Assembly: GCA_023238725.1 (NCBI GenBank)
Contig: CM041551.1
Coordinates: forward strand, 6,437,759-6,501,758
Reading direction: 5' to 3'
Origin: Scortum barcoo
Taxonomy: Eukaryota; Chordata; Actinopteri; Centrarchiformes; Terapontidae
Length of the DNA: 64,000 nt
Below, one piece after another: positions 1 through 12,300 of the stretch; position 1 is the first letter of the stretch; the number at the start of each line of letters is the position of its first letter. The position numbers and the translations under genes were made by a program. Below the pieces are notes generated by a model, which saw only the letters and a program-made list of their open reading frames with translations, was not told the origin of the DNA and did no database searches.

Positions 1-12
1 ATTTCATAATGT

Positions 13-214
13 GGATTTCAGGAAAGTAAATCCCACTCACTAGCTCTATTTCAAGAGCGTCTTCTGTTAATGGGAGAATGGTTAATACTGAACAGACATG
101 GCTTGGATGTGAAGGCAGCACATGCTGTGGCAGGACATATGGAGCATAATCTAGATTTCAGTGGATCCCACTCATCAGCTCTATTTTAAGATCATCTCCT
201 GTCAATAGGTGAAT
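13..214. repeat. diverged tandem duplication (about 135-140 bp period)
   Basis: Positions 13-83 and 153-214 can be aligned by eye. Both run from a GATTTCAG motif through ATCCCACTCA, AGCTCTATTT and a CTGT(T/C)AAT(A/G)GG motif, with several substitutions and a small indel. The offset is 140 bp at the start and 135 bp later. The first copy may begin outside the window. The divergence suggests an old local duplication. I do not recognise a repeat family and there is no coding signal. Confidence 0.55.
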
Positions 215-2100
215 ACATATGTTGCCATTTTTTTTTTAATGTGGTTCGAGTCCAAACCAAAATTTAAATTACCCCCCCTCCGCCTAATCCCACTGATCTG
301 TCGTAACAGATGTCTGACTGTTGTTCTGATCTGTGGTCCACTTGCATGAGTGTGAAGTCATGCCTCGAGTCGCACAGTCGTGTGAGGATGACTAACTTGC
401 ACCAGGAGAGTAGAGCAGCATAGCTTCCTGGGGGCACAGAAAGGGATGTTATTGTGGAAATATGCAAACTCTGATCTTGAGATGAGCAACATTGTGTATT
501 TTTCATGGCATCCTCCTCATCATTTGGTCAAGTGTCTTTTCTCAACACTCATCTTGATGAGCTGTCCCTTACAAAAACAACAAGACGAAGAAAAGATGCC
601 TGTGTAAAGACACCGCAGCCACTGCAGAATTAGACTGAAAAAAAAAAAAAAGGAATAACCATTTTTTGGCAACCCTTCCTGATCCACTACCATTCTGGTG
701 TGATCAAATGACAGAAGTTTTTCCAGTGCAGTATGTTAAAGTGAAAAAACCTTATCAGGTCAAGATACCAAACATTGGCATGATAACATTTTTTTAAAGG
801 CAAAATCAAAGTAATTATGTTAAATGACTTATGATAAATACAAATAATATAGATGAAATGCTATTTTCTGTTACTGTAATGTAAGTCCTTACCATAGTAA
901 GCTCTGTTCATCATCAGTAACAGTTTGACAGAGACAGAGCGTACTTTACATGAACCTTATTGTAGTGCGGTATTTAAACAGTTACTTCAAAGAGATCCCT
1001 ACATAAAATTATCAACACCTCCTTGCGATTATACCTCTTTGACTGACCTGGCCCTGCTGTGCCCTCGCACACAAACACGTTTTCACTTGCAAAAGAGAAG
1101 GTCACTCAACTGCTTGACCCGTATAATTTTTGAAGCCCCGCGTAAGCAGAGGTGAGCGCTTAGTTCAATTCCTTGTTAGTCTGTCTTGCAACATTGCGGT
1201 CCGAGCCTTGAATTCAAATCCCTGCAGATAATGAGAGCATTAAGGAGACAAGTGTGAGGAGGTCTCACCTTGAAGTACCACTTGCATTTCCTCATGAGCC
1301 AATTTATTTTGAGGTAATTAAGTCACAGGTTGGAATAAGTTGGTGGCGTTTACAGTCATATGGTGAGGGCAGGCAACGTCAGGATGCACCCCAAGCCCTC
1401 TCTGAACCTTTTGGTGATTTTTTTTTTTTTTTGTCTCCAGAACAAATTAAATGCAATAACATGAGGCCAATGCAAAGAGAGCCTTGCCCTTAGTTCAGCC
1501 ACAATAAATAGCCTGGGCCCCAACCACATTCGTCATATTGATTTTTCTTTAATGATATGCACAAGAAAGTAATTTCCTTGTCTCTGCATTGTCGGCGGTG
1601 ACTAATCAGATTTTCCTGAGACAACCAATTCCATACCTCAAGGAAATGCTTGACTACAGATACTGGTCATCCAAGTGACACAGACATCACCTAACAGGTT
1701 GTACAGGTGCAATCTCTCTCTGCACGCAGAGCTGGAATACTAAGTGTGTACTACCTGCACTGTGTCCTTGGTTTTTTAAAGCAACATGTGCAGCCGAGGT
1801 GAGGCTTTATGAACACGGATTTGATACGACCAAAGTACCCACCGATGCACATCATTATGCTTTCTTTGAGGGAAATATTTCCGCTCCCATTCTGAAAATG
1901 TATTCATGTCCAGATATTTCTTTATGTGCTTACTAAAATAAAATCTGCTCAGAAGGGAAGGCTAACTCTGGGCTGCAGTGGAGGTTGTTTGTGTTTCCTA
2001 CCTCAAGTACCAACTAGAGACACAGCAGCTTGCAAAGAAAACTGAGCTCAGTTCATTACTTCACATTCGTTTTTACAATGATCCATCAGCAGGGGGTCTC
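215..2100. other. non-coding stretch, no gene recognised
   Basis: The longest open frames here are under 80 codons and resemble no family I know. Homopolymer runs include T at about 230-238, A at 639-651 and T at 1419-1433. The last run is followed directly by GTCTCCAG, which mimics a splice acceptor but leads into no sustained reading frame. The part at about 1500-1650 is a mixed-composition, repeat-free stretch with TAAT and GACTAATCAGATT-type homeodomain-like cores. It could be conserved regulatory DNA, but that is only a visual impression. Confidence 0.55.
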
Positions 2101-5100
2101 GAGCCAGTTTATAGCCTGACTTTCATTGACCAATAAACAGCATAAAAGGCAAAACCTTCAATAGTTTATGTATTGTTTGTGGGACTTTCATACGCTTGTC
2201 TTCAATATTTAACCTTGGCCAAGTGAAACTCGAATATCTAATCAATCTTGCCATATTAAACTTGAATGCTAATCGCCATCGGCTCATTACTATTTCACGA
2301 GGCGGCTCCATTTATGAAATGTCACTCAAAATAGTGTACCCACAAGCCAATCGATGTCAGTCGTCTTTCCGTCTGAATGTTTCATTTGCTGTAAATACAG
2401 AAACGGAGAGATATGGATTGGGGGCAGGCAGTTGGACGCCCACATGTGGTTTCTGTGCTGGGTGGGGGCACGCTGCAAAGACATTGATCAGTGGTGGGGC
2501 TGAGTATACAGTTTCCTGGAGGCCTAGTCTAAAGCTACAAGGCCTACCGGGGCCAAGACGTTTGGAGTCAACCCGTGACCTTTGAGGTTGATCTGACACC
2601 ATGCTATTGATAGAGGAGCAGATACTGTTACTTTACCACTGGAAGTTGTAATTTTTCAATAAGTGATATCAGGCTGTGTACAACATGGTGTAGACAGAGA
2701 GCATCACTGCAATGGAGTATTTATAAAGAAGCTTCAATATCACATGTTTGATGAGCTGTATGTCTGTAGAAATATTATATAACACATTATATTACTTCTC
2801 CTTGTTTCTATCAGAGAACAAAAAATATTTTGTAAATAAACATATTTACTTTAGCTTTTACATTTCCATTATTCCAAATATGTACATTTAGTTTTACAGC
2901 AGGGAAAGCAAGAGTCTGAAACTTTCTTCAATGACCACTTTTAGCCTTTTATTTCATTTGTTCTACATCCACTGTCATAAAAAGTTACTCATCATTGAAC
3001 CTGTTCTCTAGAACAGCAGAGCGACGATAAATACGCCAGAATGGGTGATGTGGATATGCTATTATGCAAACTGAATTATAATGAATCACCCACCACACGC
3101 CGAAAAACAAAGTGTTTCCCTCTGTGCAAGGAGCAAAGGCATGAATACATGAAGATTAAAAAGACAAGATGTAGTATGAGTACTGAAGCGTCTCTGTCAC
3201 GCTGAAAAGTCATACTTTAGTAACCAACTGCCTAAAGAAGAGGCTGTGAGGCTCCATTTCATACGTTTATACAGTCAGATAATTTTCCTCTGTTAGGGCG
3301 TCCCTGGCCCCTACCACAGGGGCTTAGTATTCTAATATGTCCCCAGGGGGCAAACATCTTTATTAAACTCCAGCAGATGTCAGTAAAGCCACAATTCTTA
3401 TAAATAAGTATTGGTTGTTAATAATAACAACAAGAAATGATCAGTATGAGCAGCCATGTAAATGGTGATAAATGATAAGATAATGGAAACAAATACAACA
3501 ACAAAACAAGTACAGCAAAATCACCAGTTTGTCCCAGTGTTATTCCGCAATGCAGGTTATATCAGATCAGAATAAAATGGATAAGATATTTGTAAGATTA
3601 TTTGTAAAATATGAATCAGGATACAGTCTGTATTCACTATTGTTTTTATTATTCACTATCTTACTATTATCATATCATGTGTGCCTTTGGCTGTAGCTGT
3701 GGAGTGGGTTCATTGTGTGTGTTCACCCTGAGTGGTCCTCTTGTCAAAAGTACTAACACAATTTGTGGATGAAAATTTAATAATTTATTTCTGATGTCAG
3801 CTACAAGATGATATAATCCAGCAGTGATGGGGAGCGAGTGCTTCAATTGATGCGTTCATGACCTTGCACAGCTCCTGTAAACTCACTTTGTAACAGAAAC
3901 ATTTCACACCCTGTTAGCTGTGAGGATCTTAAGCGAACACATCAAGAACACAACATTAACTTAATACAGTACAAGCTCAGATCATAAATAAATTAAAAAA
4001 TAAGTCATTTTTTTATGACACATCCAAAAACATTCTTTTATGTCAGTTTCTCTAATAAGGTTTTTTCCCTTAGTAAATGAGTAGTAAACTTCAGACAGCC
4101 TTATCTGCCGTTTCACAAACCTGTCACAACTCTCTAATGAGGCTATTATGTTAATTGAGAAAAAAAATAAAAATCATCAGATGTCGCAGCTTTTAGCTTG
4201 TCACTTTGCTTCAAAGACATAAAAAAAAAAATACAAATGAGAAATTATCTTCAGTGAAAATATTCATGATTTGTTCCATTAAGCAAAATAAATAAACCAT
4301 TAAAAATGATTGCATGCTTTGGGTTAATTTTGACTGGTAGAAACTACTATTCTTTCTGATGATGCCATGTTGCTGCCTTTCATATAACTGAAACATCTGT
4401 GTGTCAGAGCGATCACACTTCAGCCCATGCTTGATCTCTGTGCAGAGCAGAGACTGGGAGGAGGTAGCACAGCGTGTTTACCAAACAGGCTGTGTCATGC
4501 GCGTCTCTAAACTTACCACCCACTTCTGCACGCTAGCTAGCACTCCCCCTTCTCTTTGTAGCCCGGGCTTTGGTGAATTTTCCTGAAATACACATATTCA
4601 CCACTGCCAAGGGCATAAACAATTATCAATCAGCTCTAATCCACTGTTCCGCATAAATAAGAGTTTCTCATGCAGTTTGCTGAGCTGTGCTGTCACTTTT
4701 TTATGACTAATAAAATTTGACTTGCCAGACAGAGCCCGACACTGTGCATGACAAGTAACTTACATCGGGGTCTCAAATCCATTGCAACGCTCACACAAAC
4801 AGGGCCTGCTGCATATGCAGGAGATGTGGTCCTCATCGCTGTTACTGTATATGATAAGTGAGTCCCCCAGGATTATTCTTGCCAGGGTGAGAAGGCCCCC
4901 GAAACAGCAGTTAGACCATCACAGATACTAAAACTCGTCTGGAAAGCAGAATAATGGAGTCACTTTGGGGTTAGCATCTCATTAACGCTGGGCGACCCAC
5001 CTGCTGCCACATTCAGAGGCAGAATGAGTTTTGGGTACATTAGGCCTTTTAGATGAAATATTGATTTATTAGAAAAAAAAAGAAGAAGAAAAAGCTATAG

Positions 5101-8100
5101 CTATAGGTCATTAATAACCATCCCAACACTGACTTGCTGATATCTGGTCCTGATATATCAGCCTGTTCACTCTTTTTTTCCTGCAGGATGCTCTGCTGAC
5201 ACTCATCACGGCTCTCTCATTCATTCATGTTCAACATGGCGGTTGTGAGTAATGAGAGTGAAGTAAAGAAATTATCCCTCAGAAACTTACTTTTGGAGGC
5301 ACTTCTTGATCCACTAGTCACGATTTTCTTGCAGCATTTAGCTACACTCAAGAGTGAGTCAGTTATTTTGGGCAACAACCAAAGTTGGGCTCGAAGACTC
5401 ACCACAATAGGTTGTTGAGGACACAGATGCACTGCATTCAGATATATTCACTTCATAGATAAAGGCATTATGTACAGCATGTGCCATTTTGGATATGCTA
5501 CAGAGGGGAGAAGGAACACACAGTTGTAGACACCGTGTATAATTGCCTCCCTGTACCCTCCTTCAGGCATTTTTCCAGTCAGAAACTATGAAACACCCAA
5601 AGGCAACTGCTTGTGTGCATAACTCTGAGACACTACAAGGGAAAATGATTAGACTGCAAAGGCCTGTGTGAACACTGTGCACTGGAGGGCATTTGTTTAG
5701 CATGCATATTGTTTGGTTTGTTTTTACCGTATGGGCTCATCAATAATGCAGGGCGACTTAACCGGCAATTACAATGATGAAGACATCAAAATGCAAAACA
5801 GAGGGCTGTGAGCTCTCCTATCCAATAAGAGTTGTCTGCAAAGGGAGGACCACAGACTGGACAGACTTTTAATTAGTGGGCTTTGTATCCCAGCCAGGAA
5901 CAGCAGATTGGCTGCTTGCTCTTCCTTGTCATCATAGCCATAGAAACTAAGAACTTGAAACATGACCGTTTGAATTATGGGTAATCTAGTGCAGTTAGCA
6001 AAAACTTGAGGGACGAATTGCTTCCATTTAACTTCACAAGAAGATGGACAGATCTGTGAAAACGATTGATCGGATAAAATATCCGTCCATCCTACATAAA
6101 TGACGCCAAGTTACAAGCAAACAAGTCACATCGATTTTTGATAATTGTTTTTCATCCTAACAATCCACAGGGAGAGCAGGGAAGTTCTGTGAGAAAGCTC
6201 CATTTTCCACTTTTAGCCATCGTTCTTCAGTCCATGCATATTTTTACTGGCTTGTTACCTTGTGTCCTCTCTGCTGCTCAGTTTTTATAAATAACTGTGT
6301 AAATATATAACTTTGTCACTTTGTTATTGGTGAAATTCAGTATTGATTTAGTGTACGAGGCGCAGCTCCCGAGTGTGGTTTTGTGAAATATACATTAAAT
6401 GAGACAGAGAGGCTTTTAAAGGGACTTTACTTTTTCTTCTTAATGTCATGCCTGATAAATCACGAGCATTATCCCACTGTATATCCACTTCTAACCCTGC
6501 ATTTTCTGTTCTAAACTCTCAAAATTTCAATTACATTAAGTGTTATATAGTGATGTCATATAAATACTTTCATCAGCAGAGTGATTACAGCTGTTCAACT
6601 TTTTATTTAAAAGGGCACAGAGTGAACCAAATGCAAATAGACATGTTTATAATGAGTCATTCAGTGGTGGAACTGATATAGTAGTAGACAAGTAGTAGAG
6701 CTTGTGTTATAGTGCTGTCCACTGTTTCGCTAAACAACAGTGAAGTTACAGTGTCAAATCATGCTGACGACCTGCAGATAGTATTTTATTCATGTTTTTC
6801 AATCACCGATGCATTGCACTCTGAGACCTCCAAGTCTGAGTGGTTTTGTCAGTGTCAGCTCTGTAAAAAAGTAAAAAAAAGTGTATTCTTTTAGAGGCGA
6901 AAACACAGCACCTGAATCCCTCTGCCAACCTTGAATGTGTTTGATTTTCTAAAAGGGACTTTCACTGTCCTGTCACTGCAAAGTTTAACTGAAATGCTTT
7001 GATATGAAGTCATAAAAGGAAATATCAAATATCTAAAGCACACAAAAAATATGTTTTCCAACTGTAGTGTCTCCATGAACTTTTACTCATTTGATTTAAG
7101 GACTTGAGGAAGTCCTAAGCAAATGAATAATTTATTAATATCTCTAATTTTATTTTATTCATTGAAAGAGTCAGAATAGCAGAAGAAAACAGAAAAGTAA
7201 TTCTACTTTCCCTCTACGCTGTTATCTCCCCCACTGCAGATTATACTCAGACAGCTGTAGACAACACGCTTCAGTCTCTCCGAGCAGAGAAAACAGCTGC
7301 TCCAGAAAGCAGGACAGTCATGTAAACTTTTGGTCACTAAATGTGGGCTAATGTAGCAGAACGTTGTGATTCACCCAGCACCTTCTTCAGAGACGTCCAG
7401 GACTTTCTGCACATGAGTGTCTTCGTTGGTGAGGCATCTGTCCTTTCTGCCTGTGAGTGGCTGAAGGATGTAAAGCGCTCTTTTATTATTTTCAGAGACC
7501 AATAGGTGAACAGCATTTTTCCACAGCAAAAGACCTTGTTCACCATCAAGGTTGCAGTTTGTGTTTGGTGCCACATCCTGCACATTCGCCAGTGTTACGG
7601 GAGGGTAAAGCCGAGCGCCCCACGGCAGTCAAATTTACCAAAACAATCTCCCAGCTGAAGTGTGTCCTCACCCACAGCGACCTGGGTCTCATTTAAAGTA
7701 GTGTGTCTGGTCTGACCTTTTCCGAGGCCCTTGCTCTGGTAAAGAATGTCCCTGTCAATACCAGTTTTCATGGACCACTTACAGTATCTCAGCTTTTCTT
7801 CCTTTCACCAGCCATCTCTAAGGACAGCACAAAGAGGACAACAAGCACAGGAAAAAAATCAACAATAACTGTGGTTCATATTCAGATAGTTTGAACATCT
7901 GTATTTTAATTTGTAACATCAGTGCAGCCCCATTTAACAGACAATCTGTGTACTTTTTCAATGAGCCACTTTTTGTTAATATTTGCTAGAATTACTACTG
8001 ATTTGAGTTTTTTTTGTGCCTTTTGTCAGCAAGCAGCATTCACAAAGAGCCAACTCAATTTTCAACACAAAAAGTAGCTGAAACACGTCCTTCGTACATA

Positions 8101-9321
8101 ATAACTTCCACAATGCAGCTGTACTCTACCTTTCTACATCAGTTTTTACACAGAATAGTCATTTTTTTTACCTTGTGGTTTAAGCAGGTAAGATGTCTGT
8201 GTTTTCGTGTTAAAACCTTCAACACTACAGCTTTAGAAACAGAATTTTTCTTTATTTTTTTGTAAAGAAAAGTAGCGTAAAGCTAAAATTTTATGTTGTT
8301 AAGACTCAGGAGTGCAACGTCAAACAAAGAAGTGGAATCTTGAACCTTTACCTGAATTCTTGTAATGTCTGAAAAATCGTTTTTTTGGTACTTGTGGAAT
8401 ATGTTGTCGGCTAATGAGGGCAGGTTCTGACATGGCTCGATGTGGAATACCTGACACGCTGCCTCTATGTGATCATGGGCTCTAATACCTCCTTTAATCA
8501 ACACAGCTTGGTCGAAGGTATTCTGAGGGCATTTGTCTCACCTCGCCAGCGACACTCGCTGGCAGATGCTTTGCATATCAGGCCTGGTGGATCAATATGT
8601 TATTAGAGAACAACCTCTCGGAGGCATGTCAATTAATTCTGGGCTGTCAGCCGCCCCCCTCACATTGTCCAGTGGGGCCGAGGGAGAGCAGTGGGTGTCT
8701 TTTTAACTCGGTGGCTGTGGAGGATTTGCGACCTTACCTGCTTCAAGGTTTCATCCACCAAAACAAAGCAGTGGATAATAAGGATTGGTTGCCTAATGAT
8801 CACATAGATTGACTTATATAATAAGATTTATTGAAACTCCCATAGATATGATTTGCATGTTGAAGAGCATCTAATCATACTCAGTGCCAAAAATATACAC
8901 ACTCTACACACAAGCATGACTCACATTCACCATGTTTCTGAGAACTGCTGACTTATTTGACTCTTACTTACTACTTACTGCTGCATGTTTTGTGTCAGCT
9001 GTGTTCAGACCGTCCCTTGAACGCCTCAACAAGACGTGTTACAAGTTGTCTTTACAAGGCATAAGTAGCAGAATACTAATCAGTATACTTGTAAATTTTT
9101 AAGTTAGTGTTGTTCTACTTAATATCGATAATAAAACCTAAAGTGTACTCATATATTCATTAACATAATTTGTGCTTTGTCTAACAAATTTAACACAGTT
9201 GCAAACAGTTGACCAAAGAATAATTTATCATTCCAACAGTGATTTTTTGATTTTTTAGAGGCCAGAAGAAATTAATTTATACATTAAGTCACACAACAAA
9301 TGCAAATGTTAGAAAAAAAAA
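2101..9321. other. unique non-coding sequence
   Basis: No recognisable exon, RNA gene or transposon. A 129-codon plus-strand frame at 2196-2585 has no recognisable domain and overlaps a minus-strand frame, which is typical of chance. Stretches at about 2150-2330, 4600-4760 and 8540-8690 are repeat-free and contain homeodomain- or POU-like cores; for example, an octamer-like TTTGCATAT lies at 8570-8578 and AATTAATT at 8631-8638. They are plausible but unproven enhancer candidates. The rest is AT-rich with scattered short A and T runs. Confidence 0.5.
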
Positions 9322-9353
9322 AAGGGTCATGAGCTCATCAGCTCATGACCCTT
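9322..9353. repeat. perfect 14-bp inverted repeat (hairpin)
   Basis: The left arm AAGGGTCATGAGCT (9322-9335) is the exact reverse complement of the right arm AGCTCATGACCCTT (9340-9353), with a 4-base CATC loop. It follows an A-rich run at 9313-9323. There is no terminal repeat, target-site duplication or adjacent gene to identify it as a transposon end or a terminator. Confidence 0.85.
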
Positions 9354-12300
9354 GAGATCTACCTTGTACTCCCTTGCTTATTGTTGTCACCACAGGATCT
9401 TGCTTGGAGTTTGCTGACTGGATCACTCGTCACAGATACATTGCAATTGACTGATTTGAGACGTTGTTGAAAGTTCCAGAAAAAAAGCTAAGTGGACCAT
9501 GAATTGACATTATTTACTATGATACATTATATTATTTAGGCAACATGTTTTACTTCTCTTGCAGTGGCTTTATTAAAGAATTGTCAAGAACCATTGTTGA
9601 TATGTGTACATTAGTATAGTCAGTAAATACTGAGATAAAATTGTGACTTGGCGCAGTGACTTGTTGTTGTCCCTTGCGAGAACTTTTTTGCAAAAGTTTG
9701 GATGACTCCCTGGTGCCACTCTGACGGATGAACTATTTTAACAGTCAGACCGGGGCCTGGAGCCATGAGATTAGTCTTTCCCTTGTCTCAGACTTAGTTA
9801 TTTTTCTCTCCAAGTTTGACATTTTTTTGTTTGGCTTATGGTTCTATTGTGCTTTGTTTGCCAGAAAATCTAGTATTGACTGTAAAAATATTCACTGTTT
9901 GCATAATTTGATTTGTAGCTCAACAAATTTCAGAGGGATGATGTAAAGGCTGTAGTCTATCATATGTTTTACTGCATGCCTTACTGTTTTCTAGCAGTGT
10001 TTACCCAGAAATGCAGAAGAAGTTTACACTCCTGAGGGAGACAGGGTACAGGTCAGCTGAAATTAAGTTGGTGGCTTGTGTAGGAATGGCTGGGTATTCT
10101 TTAAATACACCATAAAGGAGTTGGCTGCACCCCTGTGAACCTCTGTGTAACCTCCACACTGCCACCGACAGACAGAAGTGTTTGCTCAGACTGAAAGCAA
10201 TGAGATAACCTCGATGACTCATGGCACTTTTATGGAAGGCTCTTTTCACATAGAAGTCTTCACACTCTTCGAATCAATGCCTTCTAGCGAGCCACCACGC
10301 CGTCAATATGTTGACGTCCTCTTTGTGCCCGCTGTTACAGTTACCTCAGCTCTCAGAATTTAACATCACACAGCAGGGGGACCGAGGGACCGCTCTCTTG
10401 AAGTAAAACCTCCAAGACAGCCCGTCCAGCCATTTTCCGAGATTGACCCCAAAATCCAGCACTCTCCACAGATTTCTCTCTATACATTTGAAGTAAAGTC
10501 ATTCTGCCGGCACCGGATGACAAAGATGGAGAGACTATTGTTTAAAAATGTGACTGATGGTTTTCCTGCCTGCTCTGCCTCGAAGAGAGAGATGGTGTTG
10601 ATAGATGAACCAATACACTCCAAACTCTTTCTTCTTTAGGTTTGCTGTGTGTGTTGTTTGATTCACTTTTCTCCCGCTGAGGTGATATTTCACACCTTTT
10701 CACCGTGACACAGTGCTGCAGTGCCGGTCTCTGGCTGTGGATGTCTTCATTAGGTTACATCTCTCTATTTTTTTCTTTCTTTCTTTTTTTTTTTACTGCT
10801 CAACTAAAGGCTGTGTCGCAACTCTTTGCTCTTCCCTCGTTTCAATGCCGTCGAAAGCTCTAGCCGCACATATCTTATGACATCTAATAGCGTGTTATCT
10901 GAACTTTAAAAAACACGGTGCAGAGTTGCGTCTGAGGTGCTGCATTAAATCAGTGGAGAGAGGAAGGAAGCGCGGTGATCAAACGGCCACTGTTGGCGGA
11001 GCGATATGAAGAAATATCACAGCCCCTTCATTAAAATCATGCATAAAGATGTATCAGAGAAAGAAAATGTCTAAATGCAGAACAGCTGCAACTACCATGA
11101 ACATTTTAACCCTCTACACACTGTGATTGGAGTAAATTTAACACAAACATCTAGGAATGTAAACCTTTGCCTTAAAATGTCCTTTTAATATTTTGGACTT
11201 ATGCATCAAAATTTGGGAGGCGTCACTGGTTGCTGTGGATGTTCTTAGTTTACTGATATCAAATTCAGACTTTTTTAAAATAAAAACTGCAAAAACAATG
11301 AATTTTACTTTGTTAGAGAGGTTTATCATTGTGCCTTAGCTTGATCCTTCTGTTAAAAGCCTCGATTGACTGATTCCGTCTTATTCATGCTTTTCTTACC
11401 TCCCTCCTCCTTCTCAGCCTCCCCTCCACCATCCCTCGTTAAGCTTATTTTACCTTAAATGCATCTTAATTACCACTCCTCTGTGGCTGCTCCCCACTTT
11501 TTTGCCCCCGATTTTTTTTTTTTCCTTTTAGCATCTTCCCCCCTCTCCTCTCATTCATTTCGCACCACCTCTCCCTACTTTACACCTTTGCGACCAGACT
11601 GCCAACCTCTGGGGACGTTACTTCCTGTTGATATGCAGAGCGCCTCTCCTTCCAATCAGTACTTCTGAAAGGTTGTTACTAATGGTCCCCAAGGAGGAGT
11701 ATCAACCTTGAATACGTACAAGGCCTCTGCCGGCACTTTGCAGGTGCTACACTGGGCAACAGGAATGCCACATCTTGCCCCCCCCACTCCTTGTCTCCGC
11801 CAAGGTTCAATTGCTATACAATGTCTATGAAATGGAAATACAGCCAATTCATCTCGTTGATATTGTCTCACTGGAACTTTCTGAATGATTAAACACAACA
11901 GCTTTATTTACTCTTACACAAGGTTGTGGTGCAGCGCTTATAATCAGAAGGATCTAGTACATGAAGATAATATTCCTGCAATTAAGAATGAGCTGTTAAA
12001 CAGACCATCAAATTATCGTTTGACTTTGTGACACACTATCATAAGCACACATGCTGCTGTGTATTGCATCAATCCACTGAAAGCCCTGCCTTTTTTCCCC
12101 TTTTGTTTTGTCATAGACAGCGAACAGGCTGGACAATTTACTACGACGGACAGCCACAGTCTTCAGCTCTTCTGATAATAGCTTGATTATTCTACTGGGA
12201 GAAGTGCATGGACGGGACGGGGAGAGGCATTCCATATGTTACACTTAACAACCAATGAAGCTGCGATTCAGAGACTTGGGGCAGAAAGAGCTGACAGCGC

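Noticed and set aside
243..252. GGTTCGAGTCC, resembling a tRNA T-loop
   Set aside because: No matching acceptor stem, D-arm or anticodon arm upstream; the preceding sequence is a T run.
1419..1490. Polypyrimidine tract plus CAG resembling a splice acceptor with a short frame
   Set aside because: The frame is short and has no recognisable domain or partner exon.
2196..2585. 129-codon open frame as a gene
   Set aside because: No domain, overlapping frame on the other strand, and no promoter or splice context.
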